From assembly GCA_026786225.1 (NCBI GenBank), contig JAJAYN010000262.1, positions 1-13,709 of the forward strand: a stretch of DNA of 13,709 bases, given 5' to 3'. Shown here piece by piece: positions 6,675 to 13,348 of the stretch (positions are counted from its first letter, which is position 1; each line of letters begins with the position of its first letter). Source of the DNA: Burkholderiales bacterium. GTDB taxonomy: Bacteria > Pseudomonadota > Gammaproteobacteria > Burkholderiales > Usitatibacteraceae. A program made the translations under genes and the position numbers. Below the pieces are notes generated by a model that saw only the letters and a list, made by a program, of their open reading frames with translations, did no database searches and was not told where the DNA came from.

Positions 6675-8279
6675 ATGAAACACATTTTTTCGGCTGCAAC
6701 AGCAATAGCAATCGCGGTTGGTTTTATGGTCGGCAGTGCCGACGCACAGAGCAAGACACTGCGCTGGTCGAGTCAGGGTGATGCCGCCACGCACGATCCG
6801 CACGCGCAAAACGAATCGTTTACCAACCAGTTCAACGGGCAGATTTACGAGCAGTTGCTGTCGCGCGACAAGACCATGAAACTCATCCCGAATCTTGCGA
6901 CGACCTGGAAGCAGACATCGGCGACCACATGGGTATTCACCCTGCGTAAAGACGTGAAGTGGCACGACGGCTCGAACTTCACCGCAGACGATGTGGTGTT
7001 TTCGATTCTGCGCTCACAGCAACCTACATCAAACATGAAGGTGTACGGCAACGCGCTGGGCGTGCCGAAAAAAATCGACGATTTCACCATCGAGCTCACG
7101 ACGCCGGTGCCAAATCCGGTATTGCCCGACATGGTTGGCAGCGGCAATATTTTCATCATGAGCAAGGCCTGGGCCGAGAAGAACAAGGTGACCAAGCCGC
7201 AGGATTTCCAGAACAAGGAAGAAACCTATTCGGTGCGCAATGCCATGGGCACGGGACCGTTCATTCTTTCCACACGCGAGCCCGATGTTAAGACGGTGCT
7301 GAAGAAGAATGCCAACTGGTGGGGGATCAAGGAAGGCAAGTTTGAGGGCAATGTCGATGAGGTCATCTATCGCCCGATCAAGGACCCCGGCACCCGTGTT
7401 GCGGCGCTGCTATCGGGTGACGTCGATTTCATTCTCGATCCACCGGTGCAGGCGATCGAAAAGCTCAAGCAGGAAAAAGCGCTGAAGGTCTGGGAAGGCA
7501 AGGAGAACCGCGTTATTTTCATCGGCATGGATCAGGCCAGGGATGAATTGCTTTACTCGGACGTGAAAGGCAAAAACCCATTCAAGGACAAGCGCGTACG
7601 TCTGGCGCTGTATCAAGCGGTGGACGTGAATGCGCTTAAGACGACGGTGATGCGCGGTCTGTCTGTCCCGACCGGTATCAACCTGCCCGCGCCAAAACAG
7701 GCGGGCATTCCCGACGCGATGGACAAGCGCTATCCACTCGATCCCGCCGCATCGAAAAAACTGTTGACCGAGGCGGGCTACCCCAACGGCTTCACCGTCA
7801 CCATGGATTGCCCGAATGACCGTTACGTGAATGACGAAAAACTTTGCGTGGCGCTCGCCGGCATGTGGTCCAAGATCGGCGTGACGGTGAAAGTGGCGGC
7901 GATTCCCAAGGCGAACTATTTCCCCAAGGTGCAAAAGCTCGATACCAGCATGTACATGCTCGGCTGGGGTGGTGCTACCACTGATGCAATCTTCACGCTT
8001 AAACCGGTGTTGCATAGCCGCAACGACAAAGGTGCCGGCGAATACAACTGGGGTAACTACAAAATCGCCGAGTTTGACGAGCTGATCGACAAGGCCGAAG
8101 GTGAAACCGATGCCAAGAAACGTCAGGACATGATCATCAAGGCGATGCAGATGCATCACGATCAGGTGTTGCATATCCCCTTGCACCTGCAAGTAATTCC
8201 CTGGGCTTCCGCTGTCGGTGTGACGGTGGTGCACCGCCCGGACAACTGGCTTGAAACGACCTGGGTCAAAATGAAATAA
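6675..8279 (+). CDS. Periplasmic solute-binding protein of a peptide-type ABC transporter (SBP_bac_5), copy 1
   Basis: Family 5 extracytoplasmic solute-binding protein, the DppA/OppA-like class that captures di- or oligopeptides or similar solutes for an ABC permease. The product has 534 residues with a clear signal peptide cut after ADA (residue 24) and no lipobox cysteine, so it should be soluble in the periplasm. Family features include LRWSSQGDAATHDPHAQNE near the mature N-terminus, WVFTLRKDVKWHDGSNFTADDVVFS (86-110), NAMGTGPF in the middle, and the C-terminal HIPLHLQVIPWA. I chose the ATG at 6675 because AGGAG precedes it and the signal peptide starts there; the longer frame from 6591 only adds leader sequence. 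A close paralogue follows 123 bases downstream. No permease or ATPase genes are in the window, so the ligand is unknown. Confidence 0.93.
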   Translation: MKHIFSAATAIAIAVGFMVGSADAQSKTLRWSSQGDAATHDPHAQNESFTNQFNGQIYEQLLSRDKTMKLIPNLATTWKQTSATTWVFTLRKDVKWHDGSNFTADDVVFSILRSQQPTSNMKVYGNALGVPKKIDDFTIELTTPVPNPVLPDMVGSGNIFIMSKAWAEKNKVTKPQDFQNKEETYSVRNAMGTGPFILSTREPDVKTVLKKNANWWGIKEGKFEGNVDEVIYRPIKDPGTRVAALLSGDVDFILDPPVQAIEKLKQEKALKVWEGKENRVIFIGMDQARDELLYSDVKGKNPFKDKRVRLALYQAVDVNALKTTVMRGLSVPTGINLPAPKQAGIPDAMDKRYPLDPAASKKLLTEAGYPNGFTVTMDCPNDRYVNDEKLCVALAGMWSKIGVTVKVAAIPKANYFPKVQKLDTSMYMLGWGGATTDAIFTLKPVLHSRNDKGAGEYNWGNYKIAEFDELIDKAEGETDAKKRQDMIIKAMQMHHDQVLHIPLHLQVIPWASAVGVTVVHRPDNWLETTWVKMK

Positions 8280-8305
8280 TGCAGATGTAGAAGCGCGCAT
8301 TATTG

Positions 8306-8353
8306 AAAAATGCAAACTGGCTGGGCCGACAAATTGTCGGCCTTGCCATTTTT
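8306..8353 (+). terminator. Hairpin between the two solute-binding protein genes (possible terminator or attenuator)
   Basis: A perfect 8-bp stem, GGCCGACA (8324-8331) and TGTCGGCC (8335-8342) with an AAT loop, lies 44 bases after the first gene's stop. It is flanked by AAAAATGCAA on the left and TTGCCATTTTT on the right, which can extend the pairing and give a T run. The T run is 6 bases from the core stem, so termination may be partial, or the stem may protect the upstream message from decay. Confidence 0.55.
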
Positions 8354-8402
8354 GGGCGAGCGGCATACATTGAGTTTTGAATCTTTAATCGGGGGGTAGG
8401 TC

Positions 8403-9989
8403 ATGAGCGTTCGAATTCTGGTTATCTGTTTTGCCTTGTGCATTGCATCGCTCGCTGACGCGAAGAATTTTCGCTGGTCTACGCAAGGCGATGCAGCGAC
8501 CCTGGATCCGCACAGCCAGAACGAGACCTTCAACAATGGTATCAATGCGTTGGTATACGAATACCTGATCAGTCGCGACCGGCAAACGTTTTCAAAATTT
8601 GTGCCCGGTCTTGCGATTTCATGGACCAATACCGGGCCACTGACGTGGGTTTTCAAGCTGCGACAAGGTGTGAAATTTCATGACGGCACACCTTTCACGG
8701 CCGATGATGTGGTGTTTTCATTTAACCGCGCGCGCGATTCAACCGTGACCTTCCGTTTGTACTCGACACAATCCGGCATCGCCAAAAAGCTGGATGACTA
8801 CACGGTCGAGTTCACGACGCCGGTACCCAACCCGGTGATGCTGGACACCATCGGCAACATCATGATCATGAGTAAATCATGGTGCGAAAAAAACGGCGTG
8901 GTCAAGCCACTCGACTACATCAAAAAAGAAGAATCCTTCGCCACGCGCAACGCCATGGGTACGGGTGCCTATCGCCTGGTCGCGTGGGAACAGGGCGTGA
9001 AAATTCTGCACAAGAAGAATCCTGACTGGTGGGGGATCAAGGCAGGGCTCTACACCGGCAATATCGAGACCATCGACTATCGACCCGTGAGCAATGCGGC
9101 GACGCGGATGGCGGCGCTGAAGACCGGAGAACTCGATTTCGTGCTTGACCCGTCGGTGCAGGATGTTCTGCGTCTGCGCAATGACCCGGACATCAAAGTC
9201 TGGGAAGGACACGAGCAGCGCCTCATTTACCTGGGCACCGATCAGGCGCGCGATGAGTTGCTCTATTCGGACGTGAAAGGAAAAAATCCCTTCAAAGACA
9301 AACGTGTTCGCCTGGCCATGTATCACGCGATCGATATCAACGCGCTGAAAACATCCGTGATGCGCGGGCTGTCGATTCCGACTGGCATCCCGCTTCCCGC
9401 CGGCCTTGCCGCTGGCGTCCCGGCAGAGCTGGAAAGCCGCCCACCTTTCGATCCGGCCAGGGCAAAAAAACTGCTCGCCGAGGCTGGCTACCCCGTGGGC
9501 TTTGGCTTCACATTGCACTGCCCGAACGACCGCTATGTAAACGACGAGAAAATCTGCGTGGCCGTTGCCGCGATGTGGGCGCGCATCGGCTTGAATGTAA
9601 GAGTGGAGTCGATGACCAAGGCGAACTTCTTCCCCAAAGTACAAAATCGGGATACCAGTGCCTTTTTGGCGGGTTGGGGCGGTGGCGCGACGGACGCGAT
9701 CTTTATCCTGAAACCGGTGATGCACAGCCGTGATGGCAAAGGTGCCGGTGACTCAAACTACGGTAACGCCAAGAATGAAGAACTCGATACGCTGATCGAC
9801 AAGCTCGAAGGCGAAATGAATCTGGTTGAACGGCAAAACATGATCAATCGCGCCACCAAACTCATGCAGGATGAGGTGCATGTGATCCCGCTACACCGGC
9901 AAATGATTCCCTGGGCCTCGCGCAAGAATGTGACGGTGTTGCATCGGCCGAATAATCTGCTGGATTTGCATTGGGTGGTGATTAAATGA
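8403..9989 (+). CDS. Periplasmic solute-binding protein of a peptide-type ABC transporter (SBP_bac_5), copy 2
   Basis: Tandem paralogue of the upstream gene: 528 residues, more than half identical by eye, with one segment of 26 residues (DQARDELL through DKRVRLA) identical apart from its edges. The signal peptide ends after LADA (about residue 20) and lacks a lipobox. The family pattern is complete: FRWSTQGDAATLDPHSQNE, WVFKLRQGVKFHDGTPFTADDVVFSF, RNAMGTGAY, CPNDRYVNDEK and the C-terminal IPLHRQMIPWA. The ATG at 8403 has a G-rich GGGGGGTAGG ahead of it as ribosome binding site. Differences cluster in probable ligand-lobe segments such as 288-310, where the first copy has a different Pro/Gln-rich stretch, so the two may bind different ligands. 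It is probably co-transcribed with copy 1 through a partial terminator, or driven by its own unseen promoter. Confidence 0.93.
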   Translation: MSVRILVICFALCIASLADAKNFRWSTQGDAATLDPHSQNETFNNGINALVYEYLISRDRQTFSKFVPGLAISWTNTGPLTWVFKLRQGVKFHDGTPFTADDVVFSFNRARDSTVTFRLYSTQSGIAKKLDDYTVEFTTPVPNPVMLDTIGNIMIMSKSWCEKNGVVKPLDYIKKEESFATRNAMGTGAYRLVAWEQGVKILHKKNPDWWGIKAGLYTGNIETIDYRPVSNAATRMAALKTGELDFVLDPSVQDVLRLRNDPDIKVWEGHEQRLIYLGTDQARDELLYSDVKGKNPFKDKRVRLAMYHAIDINALKTSVMRGLSIPTGIPLPAGLAAGVPAELESRPPFDPARAKKLLAEAGYPVGFGFTLHCPNDRYVNDEKICVAVAAMWARIGLNVRVESMTKANFFPKVQNRDTSAFLAGWGGGATDAIFILKPVMHSRDGKGAGDSNYGNAKNEELDTLIDKLEGEMNLVERQNMINRATKLMQDEVHVIPLHRQMIPWASRKNVTVLHRPNNLLDLHWVVIK

Positions 9990-9992
9990 CGC

Positions 9993-10016
9993 ACGCCGTT
10001 CGGGAGTGAATGGCGT
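9993..10016 (+). terminator. Stem-loop just after the second solute-binding protein gene
   Basis: ACGCCGTTC (9993-10001) pairs with GAATGGCGT (10008-10016) over 9 bp with one G-T wobble and a GGGAGT loop, three bases after the stop codon. There is no T run, so it may be a weak terminator or only an RNA 3'-end stabiliser. Confidence 0.4.
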
Positions 10017-10036
10017 CCCACCGGGACTTGCGTTGG

Positions 10037-10125
10037 TCGTAGCCCGGATTGAATGAAATGAAATCCGGGAACGGTGGTCATTGCACGTATCACCCCGAAT
10101 TGCGCCGCGCTTATCCGGGCTACGA
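10037..10125. repeat. Dispersed palindromic repeat, copy 1
   Basis: The ends TCGTAGCCCGGAT (10037-10049) and ATCCGGGCTACGA (10113-10125) are perfect 13-base inverted copies. Inside the left part, CGGATT and AATCCG form a second hairpin. The GTAGCCCGGAT...ATCCGGGCTAC layout is that of a repeat common between genes of beta- and gammaproteobacteria. A diverged copy in the same orientation lies at 10728-10811. Confidence 0.75.
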
Positions 10126-10138
10126 ATTCTGCCTGCGG

Positions 10139-10338
10139 TCAGAGTTCATACCCACGCGCGAGCCAGTATTGCCAATCGGCGATGGCCTCTGCTGCTTCCG
10201 GATCGGGAACGGCGGCTTTATTTTGCCTTCGAGATAGTAATACCAGCCTACTGCGCGTTCCATTTCGCCATATGCATCGACAACGGCTTCCATCTCAATT
10301 CGATGTTCGCGAGCGGTGTTTTCTTTTGGACGTGTCAT
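10139..10338 (-). pseudogene. Broken CcbP-like calcium-binding protein gene
   Basis: The ATG at 10338 begins a protein whose first 39 residues match the N-terminus of the CcbP calcium-binding family (Pfam Calci_bind_CcbP): RIEMEAVVDAYGE, then AVGWYYYLEGK. After that the open frame turns into unrelated residues and runs into the neighbouring repeat, stopping at 10120. In the -1 frame, from about 10222 to the TGA at 10139, the sequence instead encodes DPEAAEAIADWQYWLARGYEL, which looks like the family's C-terminal helix. Complete members, as I recall them, have 100 or more residues with a central beta region. Here the two ends sit directly next to each other in different frames, so an internal deletion probably removed the middle. 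The start overlaps the stop of the upstream gene by four bases (ATGA), so they were once a coupled pair. Confidence 0.65.
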
Positions 10339-10697
10339 GGCAGGAAGTTCTTGATGAAGTGATAGTAGCTCCTGCTCCCGTCTCCCGCGTGAAGGATGAC
10401 GGAGCCCTTGATTTTCTCTAACCTCGAAACATACTCTTTCAAGGACAGGTCATTGACTTTGTCGATACGCCCCATACCCACGCTTACACACCAACTGATG
10501 ATGCCCTGCACATTTTCGTCGCTTGAGACTCTCTCATTGCGTGCGTAACCGAACTGTTGCTTGATGGCGATCTTTGCGTTGTCGAGTGCGAGGATGCAGA
10601 GAGAATCCGTTAGACGCGAATTGGTTTCGTATTGTTGCTTGAGTCCGAATTCAATGTTCTGGCATACATCGAGATGCTTGTCGTCGGCGAAGTCCAT
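10335..10697 (-). CDS. Hypothetical protein, 120 residues
   Basis: I do not recognise this family. The product looks soluble and mostly helical, with no signal peptide or membrane segment. Visible features are a charged N-terminus (MDFADDKHLDVCQNIE), DNAKIAIKQQFGYARNE (about 39-55), a glycine-bearing turn HAGDGSRSYYHF (about 103-114) and the aromatic end FIKNFLP. I chose the ATG at 10697; a TTG ten codons earlier, at the edge of the adjacent repeat, is less likely. Neither has a clear Shine-Dalgarno sequence. The stop overlaps the start of the CcbP-like gene (ATGA), implying a joint function or joint control. By eye the stretch is less GC-rich than its neighbours and it is bracketed by two copies of one repeat, which suggests a small acquired cassette. 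Confidence 0.6.
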   Translation of the reverse strand: MDFADDKHLDVCQNIEFGLKQQYETNSRLTDSLCILALDNAKIAIKQQFGYARNERVSSDENVQGIISWCVSVGMGRIDKVNDLSLKEYVSRLEKIKGSVILHAGDGSRSYYHFIKNFLP

Positions 10698-10727
10698 GGG
10701 TGGGAAGTGGTTGGTTGATAAAAGCAA

Positions 10728-10811
10728 GGCCGGAGGGAATGAACTGAAATCCGGGGTCTCGGCATTGCGAGTATCGCTCCCGGATTGCGCGATGCTTCAT
10801 TCGGGATACGA
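10728..10811. repeat. Dispersed palindromic repeat, copy 2 (diverged)
   Basis: This 84-base stretch aligns with the copy at 10040-10125 in the same orientation. Shared blocks are GAATGAA, TGAAATCCGGG, CATTGC, GTATC, ATTGCGC and the ends CCGG and TCGGG-TACGA. The terminal palindrome is decayed here: GGCCGGAG faces TTCGGGATACG. It lies between the hypothetical gene and the yqaA-like gene and may have displaced the native promoter of the hypothetical gene. Confidence 0.65.
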
Positions 10812-10836
10812 TTTCCGGGTCGGTTTCAAATAGAGG

Positions 10837-11268
10837 TCAGGCAAACCAGGTTGCCGCCAACCACGCCCAGCCGACGGCAACAGCAATATAGCGCACGAAT
10901 TTCCCCAGCGCCATCATCAACATCGCCAGCCAGGGATTGACGCGAACCCATCCTGCGGCGACGCACAGCGCGTCGCCGATCAACGGCACCCAGGACAACA
11001 GCAGCGCCCATGCGCCGTAGCGCTGCAACCAGATGAGTGCTTTATTCTTCTCTGGCTTGGCAGGGAGAAAGCGTCCGATGCCGTAGGAAGTCATGCCGCC
11101 TGGCGTATTGGCGACGGTGGAGACGACGATGCATTGCCAGAACAGCGTTGGAAATTTCGACAGTACGCCGACCAGGACGATTTCCGAGTTGCCCGGCAAC
11201 ACGGTGGCGGACAGGAAAGCCGCTGCCGCGAGTCCCCACAGTCCAGCGTCGGGCGAGAACTCAAACAT
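10837..11268 (-). CDS. yqaA: YqaA-family inner-membrane protein (DedA/VTT-like)
   Basis: Small polytopic membrane protein of 143 residues, resembling E. coli YqaA along its length. That family belongs to the DedA/SNARE-associated (VTT) superfamily, whose better-known members help move lipids across the inner membrane; the role of YqaA itself is not established. Four hydrophobic segments are visible at about 10-34, 42-58, 86-106 and 113-140. The family marks are LSATVLPGNSEIVLVG (19-34), NTPGGMTSYGIGRFLP (54-69), LQRYGAWALLLSWVPLIGD (81-99, with the reentrant-type Pro and Asp) and LGKFVRYIAVA (121-131). The start is the ATG at 11268 and lacks a strong ribosome binding site. It follows phhA on the same strand after an 89-base gap that holds a degenerate palindromic repeat, so co-transcription is possible but there is no functional link. 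Confidence 0.88.
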   Translation of the reverse strand: MFEFSPDAGLWGLAAAAFLSATVLPGNSEIVLVGVLSKFPTLFWQCIVVSTVANTPGGMTSYGIGRFLPAKPEKNKALIWLQRYGAWALLLSWVPLIGDALCVAAGWVRVNPWLAMLMMALGKFVRYIAVAVGWAWLAATWFA

Positions 11269-11300
11269 GCGGCGTCACGACAATGGTGCCAAAAAATGAC

Positions 11301-11366
11301 AAATCCCATCATTGGCGTGCTGTTCCAGCCGAAAAGTGCCTGAGAGCCGCACCAGGGCTAGACTTT
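11301..11366. repeat. Diverged copy of the M61 intragenic palindrome
   Basis: This 66-base stretch aligns without gaps to the palindrome at 5609-5674. The right half (11336-11366 against 5644-5674) matches at 25 of 31 positions, including GTGCCTGA, AGCCGC and CCAG. The left half is weaker. The last nine bases are the final two codons and stop of phhA; the rest is intergenic. The palindrome itself is largely lost here. Confidence 0.5.
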
Positions 11367-12191
11367 TACAATAATGTCTGCGGTGATCGTCTCATTCGCA
11401 GCGAGATCACGGCGCGTCCGCAGTTCGGCGTAGTACGGCGTGAAATCGGGCGCCGTCGCGTCGAACAGTTCTATGAAGCTGTCGATCACGAAGTACGTTT
11501 CCTGGAACGTATCGATTTTGTAATTGGACTGCATGACCCGCAGCAGGTCGAAGCGGATGCGGTTCGGTTTCCCGCTCTCCACGCAATAGGGCAATTCTCC
11601 CGCCGATGAGAGCGTGCCAGCGCCGTAGGTGCGCAATCCGTTGCGTGTGCGAATCAGGCCAAATTCAACCGTGTACCAGTAAAGGCGCGCCAGATAGTCG
11701 AGTGCGTGCAGGCCTTTGGCTTTCACGCCACCCTTCCCGTAGGCCTCAAGGTAATCGGCGAAGACCTTGTTGAATAACAACGGCACATGGCCGAAAAAAT
11801 CGTGAAAGATGTCGGGTTCGACGATGTACTCGACCTCTTCAGGGCTGCGTAACCATACCGATACCGGAAACCGCCGGTTGGCTAAGTGTGTAAAGAAAAC
11901 GTCATCGGGCAACAAGCCGGGCACGGCGACCAGCGTCCAGCCGGTGGCCGGTTGCAGCTTGGCGTTGATTTCGTCGAAGTGCGGAATACCTGCGCCGAAA
12001 TTGAGGCTATTGAGGCTGTCGATAAATTCGTTGCACGCGTACTGCGGCACCAGCGCGGATTGGCGTGCGTAAAGCCGCTTCCACAGATCCTGCTCTTCCG
12101 GTGAGTAACGCGAATAATCCTGCACTACCGTGTAGTCGGCGCGTATCTGCGAATAATCGCCGCGCAGCGCGTGATCGGTTTGTCCGGCCAC
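11358..12191 (-). CDS. phhA: Phenylalanine 4-monooxygenase (phenylalanine hydroxylase)
   Basis: Non-haem iron, tetrahydropterin-dependent enzyme that converts phenylalanine to tyrosine, the entry step of phenylalanine catabolism. The 277-residue length is normal for the bacterial single-domain form, which lacks the ACT regulatory domain of the animal enzyme. The iron ligands are His130 and His135 in PDIFHDFFGHVPLL and Glu176 in YWYTVEFGLI. The flanking RRFPVSVWLR (106-115) and the LSSAGELPYC stretch (194-203) are typical. The start is a GTG at 12191 that shares its G with the TAG of the upstream hydrolase gene (TAGTG), so the two genes should be translationally coupled. No internal Met is available as an alternative before residue 219. 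The product's tyrosine would feed the pathway ending in fumarylacetoacetate, the substrate of the neighbour. Confidence 0.95.
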   Translation of the reverse strand: MAGQTDHALRGDYSQIRADYTVVQDYSRYSPEEQDLWKRLYARQSALVPQYACNEFIDSLNSLNFGAGIPHFDEINAKLQPATGWTLVAVPGLLPDDVFFTHLANRRFPVSVWLRSPEEVEYIVEPDIFHDFFGHVPLLFNKVFADYLEAYGKGGVKAKGLHALDYLARLYWYTVEFGLIRTRNGLRTYGAGTLSSAGELPYCVESGKPNRIRFDLLRVMQSNYKIDTFQETYFVIDSFIELFDATAPDFTPYYAELRTRRDLAANETITADIIVKV

Positions 12192-13219
12192 TATTCGTCC
12201 CAGCCTGCGTTGGCATTGGCATTAACGACACGATTTTTTATCGAACCGAAAATCGTCTCGCCGTGGTGATCGAACATATCGATTTCCACTTCGTCGCCGA
12301 AGTGAAGGAATTCCTCCATCGCAGCACCCAACTCGACTTGTTCAACCAGACGCTTTTCCATGATGCAGGCGTAGCCCGTCGCTTTGTCGCGATTGGAAAT
12401 CGTGCCCGAGCCGATCAGCGTGCCGGCCATCAAGGGACGCGTTTTGGCTGCGTGCGAGATCAAGTCATAGAGCGAGAAATTCATGTCGTCGGCGCAATTG
12501 GGATTGCCAAACCAGTAGCCGCGGACATGGCACACCAGGCGAAAGTCGAGCTTGCCCGCACCTTTCTCATCGCTCCAGGCGCCGCCTAATTCATCCGGCG
12601 TTACCGCGACGGGGGAAAGCGCGTTTAGTCCCTTGCCGTTGACGAAGCCGAAGCCTTTCTGCAGTTCCGCCGGAATCAATTTGCGATAGGAAATGTCGTT
12701 GATCAGTACGATCAGTCGCACCGCGTCCGCACATTCGGCGGGCGTCGCCCCCATCTTCACGTCACCGATGATCACGCCGACTTCGCCTTCCAAGTCAACG
12801 CCCCAATCTTCGGACAATACTTCGATATCGTCGCGTGGGCCCAGCATCGAATCACCGCCGCCCTGATACATCAACGGCTCGCGATAATAGCTCTCCGGCA
12901 CCGTATCGTTACGCGCACGCCGCACGCGCTCAACGTGGGTCAGATAAGAAGAGCCGTCGAGCCATTGATGCGTGCGCGGGAGTGGCGCGGCAATTTTCCC
13001 TTCATCCAGCAGCTTCTGAAAATCGAGAATCGGCCGGTCGGTGCCCGAGTCAATGGCTTCGAATTCATTGAGCAGCAACCGCTCAACATCGTGCCAATGT
13101 TCGAGGGCGTATTGCATGGTCGGCGCGATATCGGTTACTGCGACGGCTCGCGCAAGATTTTCGTCGACCAACAGCAGCGTGCCGTCGCGGGTGGGGCCTT
13201 TGAGGGAGGCGAGTTTCAT
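12191..13219 (-). CDS. Fumarylacetoacetate hydrolase family protein, probable fumarylacetoacetase of tyrosine degradation
   Basis: Cytoplasmic metal-dependent C-C hydrolase; fumarylacetoacetase splits fumarylacetoacetate into fumarate and acetoacetate, the last step of Phe/Tyr breakdown. The 342-residue protein has a short N-terminal domain (about 1-85) and the FAA hydrolase fold (about 90-335). The likely metal ligands are Glu144 and Glu146 in DLEGEVGVIIGD and Asp175 in LINDIS. Other marks are PLMYQGGGDSMLGPRDD (115-131), GFGFVNGKGLNALSPVAVTPDELG (189-212) and MAGTLIGSGTISN (264-276). The ATG at 13219 has GGAG about ten bases upstream. It is the first gene of a pair with phhA, which supports the tyrosine-pathway assignment over other FAH-family activities such as decarboxylases or acylpyruvases. 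The preceding promoter region is occupied by a dispersed repeat. Confidence 0.88.
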   Translation of the reverse strand: MKLASLKGPTRDGTLLLVDENLARAVAVTDIAPTMQYALEHWHDVERLLLNEFEAIDSGTDRPILDFQKLLDEGKIAAPLPRTHQWLDGSSYLTHVERVRRARNDTVPESYYREPLMYQGGGDSMLGPRDDIEVLSEDWGVDLEGEVGVIIGDVKMGATPAECADAVRLIVLINDISYRKLIPAELQKGFGFVNGKGLNALSPVAVTPDELGGAWSDEKGAGKLDFRLVCHVRGYWFGNPNCADDMNFSLYDLISHAAKTRPLMAGTLIGSGTISNRDKATGYACIMEKRLVEQVELGAAMEEFLHFGDEVEIDMFDHHGETIFGSIKNRVVNANANAGWDE

Positions 13220-13240
13220 TTTTGTACTTCTCCAATTTCG

Positions 13241-13340
13241 TGTCCTTCGACAAGCTCAGGACGAACGGGCAAATTTTCGTGGTCGAATTTTCTTCCATTT
13301 TTCCCCCTTTCGTGGCGAGCCTGTCGAACCATGCGCGGGC
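13241..13340. repeat. Bipartite dispersed repeat (two facing hairpins)
   Basis: The left unit, 13241-13270, carries TTCGACAAGCTCAGGACGAA. The right unit, about 13308-13340, carries TTCGTGGCGAGCCTGTCGAA and is its inverted counterpart. Each folds on its own: GTCCT/AGGAC on the left, CGTGG/CCATG on the right, around a shared GAGC-TGTCGA loop. The stem bases differ between the units but pairing is kept. The TTCGACAAGCTCAGGACGAA type is a familiar intergenic repeat in beta- and gammaproteobacteria. It fills the 129-base gap between the GIY-YIG gene and the FAA hydrolase gene. Confidence 0.75.
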
Positions 13341-13348
13341 TGAAATAT

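Noticed and set aside
8295..8305. GCGCATTATTG occurring both here and at 6605-6615, downstream and upstream of the first solute-binding protein gene
   Set aside because: It is an 11-base match without further similarity on either side. It might be an element boundary but is within chance for this length of sequence.
7410..8366. A 318-codon open frame on the minus strand opposite the first solute-binding protein gene
   Set aside because: It mirrors a strongly supported gene, has no recognisable domain and is rich in His/Arg in the way antisense frames of GC-rich genes are.
8877..9725. A 282-codon open frame on the minus strand opposite the second solute-binding protein gene
   Set aside because: It is the same kind of antisense shadow. 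Its composition resembles the shadow of the paralogue, which follows from the genes being similar rather than from a real protein.
10214..10228. Programmed ribosomal frameshift in the CcbP-like gene
   Set aside because: The A-rich stretch here does not fit a canonical X XXY YYZ slippery heptamer, and the central part of the family is missing, so decay by deletion explains it better.
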